This document shows, in pieces, positions 52,401 to 62,698 of a DNA stretch of 64,000 bases (the first letter of the stretch is position 1; each line of letters opens with the position of its first letter). The notes beneath the pieces were generated by a model that saw only the letters and a program-made list of their open reading frames with translations, did not search any database and had not been told where the DNA came from. The position numbers and the translations under genes were made by a program. Where the stretch lies: positions 55,896,001 to 55,960,000 of the forward strand of contig NC_081305.1 in assembly GCF_030435805.1 (NCBI RefSeq), written 5' to 3'. The stretch comes from Mustela lutreola (lineage: Eukaryota; Chordata; Mammalia; Carnivora; Mustelidae).

Positions 52401-55400
52401 ACTCGTGACATCATGTGTCCTCTTTAATGCCCACACCCAGTTACCCCATCCCCCTCTCAGTTTGGACATTTCTTTGAAATAGAATAACATAGTATATGAT
52501 CTTTCATGATTGGCTGCTTTTGATTAGCATGTTTTTAATGTCTCTCTATGTTGTAGCATCATCAGTACTTCGTTACTATTATTTCTTGTATGACAATTCC
52601 TTCTATTCTCATGACATGACCAGCGATTCAATAACAGGGTCCTTGATTATCACCTCAAACCCCGTTCCTCCCTCCCATTTTAGTTGCCCATCTCTCGGAT
52701 GCGTTCTTTGGGACAAGGTAAAGGGAGGACTCTAACCCCACCCCTGTCCTTAGACCCAGGGGAGAGACTACTCAGCCAGTGTAGACACCGTGCACATGGG
52801 GGAGCTGGAGGATCTGGCATGAATAATATGGAGAGGCCAGGAACCCAGGATATCTGGCCTTTTCCAGCAGCACTGGTGACCTGGTCCTAAACTCCTGGGA
52901 CCCAGGTGCCCTGAACCAGTCTTTTTTTCTGGCCCTTTCCACCCCTTAGGGGCCAGTGCGGAGGAAGAGAGTGAACCCCGGGATGTTGGAAATGAATACG
53001 AGGCCCCCAGTCCACAACCAAACCCGGGCATGGATGATGACCTGGGACGCGGAGACTTGGCCTCCAACAAGGTAGGAGGTGGCACAGCCAATCAGGATTT
53101 AAGTGGAGGGCTAGCTAGCCTCGGACTCGAGAGAGGGTGGGTCTGCAGCCCAATCAGAGGCCCTTTTTGCTGATGGGTGGAACCTGTTATGATTGGGCTA
53201 CCAGTGTTTCTGGGTGTGCACCGTTTATGAAGTCAATCTGGAGGATTTATATTGATGTAGGCATACCTCAAAATCCAGCCCACCGAAAGGCAGCGAGCTT
53301 TGGAGGGGGTGAATCAGTGATAGGGAAGGGCCAGTTGGCACTCACGCTGAGTGAGTAAGACAGTTTCAGCTGCTGAGATCCGGGCCATGTTAGATGTTAT
53401 CTGGACCGAAACAACACTGGTTTTAGCGGAACCGACAGTGCTGTCGAAGAGATTCTCCCAATGGGTAGATGGGGCGGGCGTTGCTCCAGAGGGTCGCTAT
53501 TAGTGGTGACCAATGAACAGATGATGAAGGCTTGATTGGGTGGGCCCCTTGAAGGTGCTGGCCAATCAACACGTAGCTAAGACGTTTGACCAATAGTCAG
53601 AAAACATGGTTGGGAGAGGGCGTAACCCTGCGCCGGCATGGCCAATCAGCAGTTGGTAAGGCTGCGGTGGAGGCGGGTCTCAGCCATGCCTCAGTTTTAA
53701 TTTGGCGCGTGGACTAGGGCGAAGACCTGGAAGAGAAGAAAGAGGAGTTGGAGTCCAGAGTGAGGACGTCCCCACCGGCAGCCGAAGAGGTGTCCGAGAC
53801 CCCGGAAGGCGAGGTCGGCGCGGGAAGCAGTGATGTGGGCAGCTCGCCCCGCGCGCCTCTCCGCGCGCCTGGCCCTCGTCTGGGAGAGGACATGGAAGCT
53901 TATGTGCTGCGGCCGGCGCTGCGCGGCCGCACGATGCAGTGTCGCATCAGCCGCGACAAGCGCGGCGTAGACAAGGGCATGTTCCCTTTCTACTATCTGT
54001 ACCTGGATGCCGCCGAAGGCCAGAAGGTGCGGTCTGGCCTCCTCTCCAGCAAACCCCACCTCCCAGGGGGCAAGTCCCGCCCCTTACTGAGCGAGGTCAA
54101 GACTTCCACGAATCCAGGTCTTGCTCAGTGATGACACTGAGCAAGGACTTTTGAACTCCAACGCCAAACCCTAACGTTCTCCGAACTAGGCTGCTTTCGC
54201 GGTAGCATAGGCCCTAACCAAGCCCGTAACAGCCTCGTCCACTCGAGATGGGCCCACCTTTCTTAAAGTCAGGCCTCGCCGTCTGAGGGTCTAAAACCTT
54301 ACCCCTTACACACCCTCTTGAAGTGTTGGCCCCACTGTGTTTGTCCAAATTCAGTCTCTCGCTGAACCTTCTCATTTATCAGGCCCCTCCCCAATCCTGG
54401 GATAAGTCCCACCCCCTAGGAACCAAGCCCCTCCCCTCGCGGATTGCCTAGTCTAGAACCAAACCACGCCCCTCTCAACTGCCAACTTCCCCCTCCGCAG
54501 GGGCTGGGCGGCCTCTCCTCCAGGCAGTCTTCCAAAGAGAGGGTTTCCCCCTACTCAGTAGTGCTAGACCTGCTTTTGCCTGATGAGATGCCTACCAAAG
54601 TCCCTCTGGAGCCTCCTTCCTAGTCTCCAAAGCCACCCAGCCTGCCACAGTTAGGCTCAACGCTGCCAGGGCTCAGCCCTGACCCAGGACCCAGTGGCCG
54701 AAGGAATGAGGGGGATATTAAGATGTGAAGCTCCCCTTCAGGACCCAGCTGATGACTTCCTTCAGTGAGAACCACATCTTCCAGAGCAAGGCTCGAGATA
54801 CTTTTTGCTCTATTACCCTCTCCTCTGCCTTGGGGACACGGTGTTTTTTTGTTTTGTTTTGTTTTGTTTTTATCTTGGACCCCTAACCCTAGCCAGATAC
54901 TAGAAACTGATTCTGATGGGCCATGCTTCCTACCCACAGCACTTCCTCCTGGCTGGGCGCAAGAGAAAAAGGAGCAAAACCTCGAATTACCTCATTTCCC
55001 TGGACCCCACAGACCTGTCTCGGGATGGGGACAACTTTGTGGGCAAAGTCAGGTGGGCAGAGCCCTGATATGTGTGAGAAACAGGTGGCAGGAGGGCTTG
55101 GGGGTGCCGGGAGGGTTGGGGGAGAGAGGACAATCGGGCCACCAGGCACAAGTTCCACCTGTTTTAGGACCTTTCGTCTTAAGGATTGATGGGCTGTGTA
55201 TATCTTAGGCGGTAGCCCCAGCATGGGTGGAAATAAGAAAACTAAGGGATTTGGAGCAGAGGTTGACGTTTAAGACGTTTGACTTATTGGGTGGCAAGAG
55301 GGTGGGACTCCTAATTCCCATAGGCCAGGGCTGTGGTGTGCGTATTCTTGTATTTTAGGGGGAAGAAGGCGCCTAAAAGGCAGGAGACTAAAAATCATGG

Positions 55401-56699
55401 CTCATCAAAGAAACAGAAGGGGCGGGACTGTAGATGCACGGAACACGGAACCCAAGTGCCAACTAGAGGGTTAATGGGAAGAGTTGATGACACGATGTGG
55501 GAAAGCACTTAATGTACAGCAAAACAGTAATTATTTTTACCCTGACCACTCACTCTCCTCCTGGGGCAGATCTAATGTCTTGGGCACCAAGTTCACCATC
55601 TTTGACAATGGGGTGAATCCTGAAAGGAAGAATTTCATCCCGGAGACTGCTCGGATCAGAGAGGAGCTGGGGGCTGTGTGTTATGTAAGTGTGTGGGAGA
55701 CAAGAGAGAATGAAGCAGGACGGTGGGGAGGGAGAAAGAGCCAGGCCAACCGGAGCACAATACCTTCAGGAAACCAACGTCTTGGGATTCCGAGGGCCCC
55801 GGAAAATGACTGTGATCATTCCAGAAATCAATGCCCAGAACCAGAGAATCCGTATCCAACCTCAAAACGTGAGTTGGTTAAGGTTGGGAATTTCTGGGTC
55901 AGTCGGGGAGGAAGGCCTGGGAGATCTGCCCTAGGCCCTAAGGGAGAAGGGGGCCCATGGCTTGCAGGTGGTCCTATGTGAAGCCAGAGGGAGTCTGTCA
56001 GATTTCCGTGTTTCTCAAGGAAGAGAGATTAGGAACGCAAAATCTGCATCCCAAGAAAAAAAGTTCAGTGGTGGAAGCTTAACCACGCCCCCTGCTTTAT
56101 CTTCTAGGAACAGGAGTCGCTATTGAGTCGCCTCCAACGCGGGGCCCGTCAGGGGCTTGTCCTGCTGCAAAACAAAGCCCCGTCGTGGAGCAACGAGAGC
56201 GGCGCCTACGTACTCAATTTTCACGGTCGAGTCACTCGGGCCTCGGTCAAGAACTTCCAGATCGTGCATCCGGATGACCGTGAGCTCCTAGGAACCGGTT
56301 TACCTGGGCCAGGGCTGGAAGGGCGAGGGATGAGCGGACGAGAACTACTTCCCCAATCAGCCCTTGAGCTTTTTTCTAGGTAGGGCCGAGCCCGCGTTAT
56401 TGCAAAGCCTCTTGGGAACTGTAGTTTAAACGGCCCTCAGGTTTTCTGGGCTTAGTGGGAGCGTCGACGAGCCTCTGAGAAGTGGTAATCTCGAAGTTCA
56501 GAGACCCGCGGAAGGAAGTTGAGGAGTGGGGGCTAGGTTTCCTTAGTTTCTGACTTCCTCCTCAGCCGACTACCTGGTGCTCCAGTTCGGCCGCGTGGCC
56601 CCAGACACGTTCACCATGGATTTCCGCTTCCCACTTTGCCCGCTCCAAGCCTTTGCCATCTGCTTGTCCAGTTTCGATGGCAAGCTGGCATGTGAGTAA
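49427..56699 (+). CDS. TULP2: TULP2, tubby-like protein 2 (12 exons)
   Basis: This is a testis-biased member of the tubby family, whose C-terminal domain binds phosphoinositides and DNA. Exons are 49427-49458, 49810-49861, 50295-50421, 51021-51158, 51421-51537, 52950-53071, 53718-54026, 54940-55052, 55570-55684, 55770-55868, 56108-56279 and 56566-56699. All junctions are GT/AG and in phase, giving 509 codons. The N-terminus ([11 protein letters not shown], then [21 protein letters not shown]) is the conserved tubby N-terminal helix. The middle is acidic and low-complexity. The tubby barrel starts at [12 protein letters not shown] (exon 7), includes [10 protein letters not shown] and [10 protein letters not shown], and ends with the family terminus [10 protein letters not shown]. 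Exon 5 has two possible acceptors. The one before 51,396 lies closer to my recollection of the human protein but is out of phase with exon 4. The one before 51,421 has a good pyrimidine tract, fits the phase and is used here. Exons 3 and 7 are GC-rich. Confidence 0.95.
51616..51807 (-). mobile_element. CAN SINE lacking its head end
   Basis: T-run, aaagattttatttatttatcagag, to gcagctgcttaacca, where the next SINE begins. Confidence 0.88.
51808..52015 (-). mobile_element. CAN SINE
   Basis: Complete antisense copy ending gagccatccaggcacccc. The pair is enclosed by cttgtaacagttt at about 51,594 and 52,017. Confidence 0.88.
52020..52660 (-). mobile_element. Old L1 relic with a younger L1 fragment inside
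   Basis: The older L1 (attgaaatatatttctcataccatacaatttac ... gagcaaccatcaccacaatc) resumes at about 52,463 (tttggacatttctttgaaatag...tgttgtagcatcatcagtacttc). Between about 52,300 and 52,460 sits an antisense younger L1 3'-UTR piece (tttcagatgtagagttcaataattcatcagttgtgtataacacccag). A run of about 20 C lies at 52,186-52,206. Confidence 0.75.
54027..54939. other. TULP2 intron 7
   Basis: Unique sequence with a (gtttt)n run near 54,850. No additional exon was seen. Confidence 0.5.
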
Positions 56700-57748
56700 T
56701 GCAATGAAATGTCATGCCCTCACCAGCTTCTGTGCCTGCTCATTTGGAGGAAGGGCCCCCGCGAGCCTCATTTTGCACCACCTTACTCATAACCAACACA
56801 TCCTACTCTGCCTGCGTGCCCAGTCCTGTGCTCTGGGGAGTGGGCTTTTCAGCGACACCTACTTTCACCGGAGTCACAGTCATGGGAGATGGGCCTTAGA
56901 CAACAACACAAAATCAAAATGCTCCTTTGCCACAAAGGAGAAAAGCACGTGGAGGCACAATTCAGCTGGGTCACATCAAGGTATCTATAAAAAAGTGATT
57001 TTCACACCACGTCTGAAAAATCACGAGGAACTAGGGCCAGAGGGGTCAGGGGCGAGAACATCAGGGAGTAGGCACAGCTCATACAAAGGTCATAAGGTGA
57101 AAAGGGGGCTCGATCGGTTTGGGAAAATGGAAGGAGACTAGTGTGGCCAGAGCCTGGGGAACCACTGAAGAGGGGCAAGGTATTTGAGCATCAGAAAGAC
57201 TTCTGAGTTGGAGACATGAACTTGGATGGGTCATTGAAGACATGCATGGGTGAGAGAGAATGATTACAATATTAGCTACACTTAACTAACATTTATTATT
57301 TGGTGAACATTGTTTTGAATATGAACTTGGGATGCCTGGATGGCTCAGTTGGTGGACGGTGGGAATCTTGATTTCAGCGTTGTGAGTTCAAGCCTCACGC
57401 TGGGTGTGGGGGTTACTTAAAAATAAAACCTATTAAAAACGCAAATAAATAAATATGAACTCCTTTGGGGGTCTTACAGTCCTATAAGGCATGTGCTATT
57501 GTTAGTCAAGTCGTATAGGTAAGAAGAGTATGGAACAGGGCTTTAAGAAGGTGAAATTGGACCACTGAAATCCTCAAGCAGCCAGCAGTTAAAGGCCAGC
57601 GGGAGGACGAGTATATTCAAGGGAGGCACAGAAAACTGGAATTGAACTATTTTCTACAGATCAGGGATTCCAGCCCCCAGCCCCCTTGGGGAGATAACTG
57701 TTGCAAGTTTAATAAAATTTAGGCCGATACCAAAGGAGAAAAAGACCT
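56700..57748. other. TULP2 3' flank
   Basis: No polyadenylation signal lies close to the stop. The first AATAAA on the plus strand outside SINE sequence is at 57,711-57,716, which would give a 1-kb 3' UTR and is only a candidate. Confidence 0.4.
57329..57454 (+). mobile_element. Old short tRNA-derived SINE
   Basis: Head ggatgcctggatggctcagttgg with the short body gctgggtgtgggggttacttaaaaataaaacc. Flanked by aatatgaact repeats. Confidence 0.85.
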
Positions 57749-57934
57749 GGGGCACCTGGGTGGCTTGGTTGGTTAAGTGACTGCCTTCAGCTCAGGTCAC
57801 GATCCCAGAATCCTGGGATCAAGTCCCACATCAGGCTCCCAGCTCCATAGGGAGTCTGCTTCTCCCTCTGATCTCCCTTCTCATTCGCTCTCTCTCTCTC
57901 CCAAATAAATAAATAAGTAAAAGAAAAGAAAAAA
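57749..57934 (+). mobile_element. CAN SINE
   Basis: Head ggggcacctgggtggcttggttgg with an A-rich tail. It lies between the 3' ends of TULP2 and PPP1R15A. Confidence 0.92.
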
Positions 57935-58111
57935 GACCCACCAGCCCTTAGCTCAAAAGAAGCTTAAGACAAGAAGAGGCAAATTTGAGGGATGATGGGA
58001 AATAAGAGTTTGTCCTCTATTGAGGTACAAGCCTTTATCCCCAGGGTAGTGGATTATTGTCAGGTTAGTACACACAGTGACGGTGACATTGCTTGTTACA
58101 AATCAGCAAGT

Positions 58112-58117
58112 TTTATT
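58112..58117 (-). terminator. PPP1R15A: PPP1R15A polyadenylation signal AATAAA
   Basis: AATAAA on the minus strand lies about 60 bases after the stop codon, within an A/T-rich stretch. It predicts a 3' UTR under 100 bases. Confidence 0.65.
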
Positions 58118-58177
58118 TTTTATTATAAAATGACACACAAAAATAAATAACTAATAGAAACATAGAACTCCGTGATC

Positions 58178-60898
58178 TTAGCCACGCCTCCCACTGAGGT
58201 CCAGGCAAGGAGAAGGGGACACAGGAGTGGGGGGAGATGCCCCAACTTGGCTCAAGGGTGTGGCCTGGATGGAGGACAGTGGTGAGATCTGGGGGGCAGC
58301 AGGTGTGGCGGCCAGAAGGGAAGTAGGATTCCCGCAGCGGGCCCAGGCCCTGGCCCGGGCGGCAGGGGTGAGACAGGGGCCCAGCTGCTCCTGGGCCTGG
58401 GCAATCCTCCGGGCGAAGCGACTGCGATCCCGGGCGAGCTGCTCCCAGGGTCCCCGGCGGGCGGCCTGGGCTGGTCCTGCCCAGACAGCCAGGAGATGGA
58501 CAGAGACCTTCTCAGAGAAGCGAACCTGGAGACAGAGCAGCACAGACGTGTGTCCGCAGGGGGGGGTGGGGGTGGGGGAGGGGAAGAGAGAGAGAACCCA
58601 AACAAAAATGAGTGACGCAAAAATGCTTGTTGTCTGAGTCACTCGCTCATCAGGAGCCCACGGGATTCTCCACGTGACTCACTGTAGGCGGAGGCTGTTT
58701 CCAGGAGCTAACCTGAGCCATAGCTGCTCCCCCTTCCCATGGGGCCCCAGCCTCTTGCAAAGGATTGCATTACAGTGAATGCAGCCCTCCCAACAGAGTT
58801 CACACGCAACCCTCTGCAACACGCAGGGGACCCAGAAGTTGAGGCATCCAGCCCTCCTGCACCCCCCTCCCCAAGCCCAGGAGTTCCAGCTCCTCCCTAA
58901 GACTCGATAAACTGAGCCATCAGTACCCACCTTTCGAGACTGTAGGGACGTCTCAGGGTCTGGATGCCGGGTGGGGGTTTCTGTGGGCTTGAGTCGCCTC
59001 CGCAGTCGGAGGGGCAGCTGAGGATGAGCCCACGGAGGTGGTAGCTTCTCTCCAGGTAAATAGATGGCCACTCGGAAGGGGCAGGGCTCAGCTTCTCCCC
59101 GCTCCTCAGCAACTGCCCCTGCCCCCGTGTCCTCCTTCCTAGGCCGGTGTGTCCAGCCCCTGTGGAGGGTGCTCTGAGCTTGAAGGGAGGGACTTGGCTC
59201 AGAGTGAGCTGCTTCTGAATCCTCTTCCTGCTCTGTGTCCTCTCCTGGTCTATATACCCAGGCCCTTGAGAAGGTATCTGTGGCCTCAACTTCTCCCTCC
59301 TCCTTGGTTGGTCCTGTATCACTGTCTTCATCTTCTTCCTCTGTGTCCTCTCCTGGTCGATAAACCCAGGCCCTCACGAGGGCACTTGTGGGTGGGATGG
59401 AAGAGGGACCCTCAGCTTCTCCCTCCTCCTCAGCTGGTCCCGTATCACTGTCCTCATCTTCTTCCTCTGTGTCCTCTCCTGGTCGATACACCCAGGCCCT
59501 CACGAGGGCACTTGTGGATGGGATGGAAGAGGGACCCTCAGCTTCTCCCTCCTCCTCAGCTGGTCCTGTATCACTGTCTTCATCTTCTTCCTCTGTGTCC
59601 TCTCCTGGTCGATAAACCCAGGCCCTCACGAGGGCACTTGTGGATGGGATGGAAGAGGGACCCTCAGCTTCCGCCTCCTCCTCAGCTGGTCCTGTATCAC
59701 TGTCTTCATCTTCTTCCTCTGTGTCCTCTCCTGGTCGATAAACCCAGGCCCTCACGAGGGCACTTGTGGGTGGGATGGAAGAGGGACCCTCAGCTTCTCC
59801 CTCCTCCTCAGCTGGTCCCGTATCACTGTCTTCATCTTCTTCCTCTGTGTCCTCTCCTGGTCGATAAACCCAGGCCCTCACGAGGGCACTTGTGGATGGG
59901 ATGGAAGAGGGACCCTCAGCTTCCGCCGCCTCCTCAGCTGGTCCTGTATCACTGTCTTCATCTTCTTCCTCTGTGTCCTCTCCTGGTCGATACACCCAGG
60001 CCCTCACGAGGGCACTTGTGGGTGGGATGGAAGAGGGACCCTCAGCTTCTCCCTCCTCCTCAGCTGGTCCTGTATCACTGTTCTCATCTTCTTCCTCTGT
60101 GTCCTCTCCTGAACACCACTCCCAGGCCCCGGTGTGAAAGCCTGAAGATGAGGGGGAAACACAGCTCTTTCTGACTTCTCTGTTCTCTGTTCTTTCTTCC
60201 TCTGTGGCTTGAACCCCTTCTTCTCCAGCACAGTACACCTGAGCTTTGGGCTTGGATCCCGGAGATAAAGGGGCAGTAGGTGTTCTGGCAGCTTCTTTGT
60301 GTACAGCTTCCTCCCCCTCCTCCTCCTCCTCTGCACCACACTCCCAGAGTGATGGAGGAAAAGAGAAGAACGTGACCATTTCATCTTCAGCAGCAACTCC
60401 TTCCATAGATGGCTCCTCTCCACGAGGTTCTTGCAGGGTTCTTAGAAGGCTGGGGGACAGGGGAGCAGGCTGGCCATTTCTAAATTCACCTCCTTGCTCT
60501 TTAGGGAAACTGGCTGCTTGGTCCCCAGCATATTCTTCGTCATCAACATCTGAAAGTTCCCAGGCTTTAAGAGGAGAACGGTTGGCTTTTAAATCATGGC
60601 AGGCCTCCCAGAATGCTTCTCCATCCTCCTCAGCTGCTCCACTGTCTCCAGTCTCCCCTTGAAAGTGCCTGACCCAGGGGGCATGGCAGGTGGCCGGAAA
60701 TGTCTTGGTTTCTCCCCCCAGGCCAGCTTCTCCCTGATCAGCTTCGGTTACTGCTTCCAACAGCCAGGGTTCTGGGGGTCCTGGGCCCCTCAGGTGGCTC
60801 CAGGCCCTGCTGAGAAGGCCCATCAGTGGGGACAGGAGGAAAAAGGGGTAGGTTTCCCTCCAGGAGGCACAATGATGGGGCACTTGGCCTGGGGCCAT
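58178..60898 (-). CDS. PPP1R15A: PPP1R15A (GADD34), eIF2-alpha phosphatase regulatory subunit
   Basis: PPP1R15A recruits PP1 catalytic subunit and G-actin to dephosphorylate eIF2-alpha at the ER, ending the integrated stress response. Two coding exons, 58931-60898 and 58178-58525, join in phase at 771 codons (human 674). The N-terminus MAPGQVPHH...[15 protein letters not shown] holds the membrane-associating helix. An acidic PEST-rich middle follows. A repeat array with units [20 protein letters not shown] then runs from about residue 258 to the mid-500s. The PP1-docking RVxF motif is KVRF followed by SEKVSVH, with its lysine at the end of one exon and VRF at the start of the next. The C-terminus carries [19 protein letters not shown] and the AWAR segment used for actin and substrate engagement, and it ends DLSGRRG. 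The extra length over human comes from added repeats. Start context is CAG-ATG-G. Confidence 0.97.
59233..60125 (-). repeat. PPP1R15A: 126-bp coding tandem repeat array in PPP1R15A
   Basis: The marker ctgtgtcctctcctg recurs at 59341, 59467, 59593, 59719, 59845, 59971 and 60097, exactly 126 bases apart. A diverged copy lies 108 bases below at 59233. Each unit encodes 42 residues of the type [20 protein letters not shown] plus an acidic linker ending SALVR. Copies differ by only a few bases (gtgggtggg or gtggatggg, ctcc or cgcc), so the expansion is recent or kept uniform by conversion. Confidence 0.95.
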
Positions 60899-61609
60899 CT
60901 GTCTGGGCTGGAAATAAACAAAAGGAAATAGAGTTTAGAAGTCACGTAGGGGAGAGCATCAAGGGATGACTGTGAGTCATAGCAACGGAAATAGTAACAC
61001 AAATAGCAACAAGAGATTCCTGTCCCACATTCCTTGCTGATCCCTGCCACTCCCATCTCCAGCAGAGGCCCAGTGGTTCCCACCTCTCTTCTCTCCATAC
61101 CCAGGAGTCTGAGCCAGCCCCCCAGCCTCTTCTCTCAGACCCAGAAATCCCAGACCCCAGAACTGAGAATACAGGTCCTCTACTTGGTCCCCTTGGGGAC
61201 AAGGTCCTAGTCCCTGGCTCTCTCATCCTCCTGAGGATCAACAGATCAGGCCCTCATCACTCTCCTCCCTCTGAGACTCAAAAGTTAAGACCTCCGCAGG
61301 GTACTCAAGAGTACCCGGGGACTCATGAGTCTGGCTTCCAGAACCCTCCTCTCGCCAGGCTCAGGCCTCCAGGCTCCCAATTTCTTCTCCTTCCTTCTCC
61401 ATGGAGTGCGTCCTTGTCCCATCTCACCCCAGACACAGGAGTCTGGGCTCCCAGGCCCTTGTTCCTCAGGACCCCGGAGTCCCGGCCTCAAACCCTCTGT
61501 CTCGGTACCCAGAAATGTAAACTCCCTCCTCACTGACCAGGAGTCTGATCCCCAGCCCCCAATTGCCGGTTGGGGGGGGCGGTACCAGGCGTTCGGACCC
61601 CTCACTCAC

Positions 61610-61822
61610 CGACTCAGGGCTGCGCCTCACCCTGGGGGCAGGAGGGCCGGCTCGGGTTGCCACCAGCGATCGCAGATCTGGACGACTCGGGAGGCCAGAG
61701 CGTTCATCTCGCCCTCCGGTGCCGGGCTCGGGGTCTCAGGTTATCACCTGCGGGGGCAAGCACTGTCGCAACGAAAGGATACGGGGCTCCTGTCGTAGGT
61801 GGGTGTGATCCACAGCGAGGTT
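61610..61822 (-). other. PPP1R15A: PPP1R15A non-coding exon 1 (5' UTR)
   Basis: The exon ends at a consensus donor (GAGTCG|GTGAGT on the minus strand, intron from 61609). It begins about 25-30 bases below the TATA box at 61846-61853. Exon 2 begins at 60907 after TTTATTTCCAG, nine bases before the main ATG. The start of the exon is inferred from the TATA position. Confidence 0.7.
61627..61707 (-). CDS. Conserved-type uORF of PPP1R15A ending Pro-Pro-Gly
   Basis: This is a 26-codon upstream ORF lying wholly within exon 1. It starts MNALASRVV and ends ALLPPG before TGA, with G at -3. Published work on GADD34 translation describes a 26-codon uORF2 whose terminal Pro-Pro-Gly slows termination. That uORF blocks reinitiation in unstressed cells and is bypassed when eIF2-alpha is phosphorylated. 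Length, position and ending here match that description. No other ATG occurs between the predicted transcription start and this one, so the weak uORF1 reported in human is not visible. Confidence 0.8.
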   Translation of the reverse strand: MNALASRVVQICDRWWQPEPALLPPG

Positions 61823-61845
61823 GGGAACAGACGCGGCCCGCACGG

Positions 61846-61853
61846 CTTTTATA
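61846..61853 (-). promoter_or_regulatory. PPP1R15A: PPP1R15A TATA box (TATAAAAG)
   Basis: TATAAAAG on the minus strand, 22 bases downstream of a CRE and in GC-rich surroundings. It sets the predicted transcription start near 61,818-61,824. Confidence 0.75.
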
Positions 61854-61874
61854 GGCCAACGCGGCCGCATGTGA

Positions 61875-61882
61875 TGACGTCA
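61875..61882. promoter_or_regulatory. PPP1R15A: CRE/ATF site TGACGTCA in the PPP1R15A promoter
   Basis: A perfect palindromic cAMP-response element lies just upstream of the TATA box. The GADD34 promoter is known to carry a CRE/ATF element that ATF4-family factors use during stress. Spacing and orientation fit that role. Confidence 0.75.
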
Positions 61883-62199
61883 CGAGGGGAGGCGGGGTTT
61901 CGAAACGAAGGCGTCGGGGCGTGGGGTGGGGTGGGGGGGGGAAGGAAAGTGAGGTCGGAATTCTCGCGGAGATTCCGGGGGGTTTTGTGTGACGATACCG
62001 CGGCGTTTCCGAACGCGGCCACGCCCCGAAATAAGCGAGCTTGTCAATCAAACACGGGCACGGCCTCAGCCGCTTGGGCGCTCTCCAAGCTCCTTTCCGG
62101 GTGGGAAACCGGCTTCCCGCCCGGATTTAAAAAGCAGGCCACAGGCTAGAGTCTCCCACCGTCACTACCGGTCCGCTTCCTTCCTGGTGGGGCAGAGCA

Positions 62200-62320
62200 T
62201 TGTTTTTTCACATTCCGTTTTCACGGATGAGAAACTGAGGCTTGGGAATGCCATGTGCCCGAAGAAGTGGCCACAGCAGAGTCTAGATGAATTGCAAAGG
62301 AGAACAAGAATGTAGCACCC
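62200..62320 (+). repeat. MIR relic
   Basis: The sequence cattccgttttcacggatgagaaactgaggcttgggaatgccatgtgcccgaag is MIR core. Confidence 0.8.
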
Positions 62321-62339
62321 TGAAGGCAGGCACTTGGCT

Positions 62340-62415
62340 TTGCTCACTAATTTTTTTCCCTCAGTGCCCAGCACATAGTAGGTGCTCAACAAATATTGGG
62401 TGAGTGCACTGGAAA
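62340..62415 (+). repeat. L2-type 3' end
   Basis: The sequence cctcagtgcccagcacatagtaggtgctcaacaaatattgggtgagtg is a typical L2 terminus. Confidence 0.8.
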
Positions 62416-62492
62416 CCAAAAACTCAGACTCCCCTTCCTGGTCTCAAGCACAAGTTTCACCCACTTGAGACGCAGACAAAAGCTCATACACA

Positions 62493-62698
62493 GGGTTGCC
62501 TGGGAGGCTTAGTTGGCTGAGCGTCTGCTTTGGCCCACGTCATGATCCCGGGGTCCTGGTGTCAGGCTCCCTGCTTAGCGGAGAGCCTGAGTCTCCCTCT
62601 CCCTCTGTTGTTCCCCTGCTTGTGCGGTCGCTCCCTCGCTCGCTCTCTGTCAAATGAATAAATAAGTAAATATCTTTTAAAAAAGAAAAAAAAAAAAA
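62493..62698 (+). mobile_element. CAN SINE, diverged
   Basis: Head gggttgcctgggaggcttag with an A-rich tail. Flanked by aagctcatacaca repeats, lying between PPP1R15A and the window end. Confidence 0.9.

Noticed and set aside
49427-56699. TULP2 as a pseudogene because of the exon 4/5 phase conflict
   Set aside because: The acceptor before 51,421 gives full phase agreement and all other exons are intact to the KLACE terminus.
59233-60125. CRISPR-like array
   Set aside because: Regular spacing is due to contiguous coding units without variable spacers, in a mammalian gene.
59149-60174. Plus-strand 341-codon open frame with internal repeats
   Set aside because: It is the antisense image of the PPP1R15A tandem array. 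The 126-base period is a multiple of three, which keeps several frames open. No start context, splice context or family resemblance supports it.
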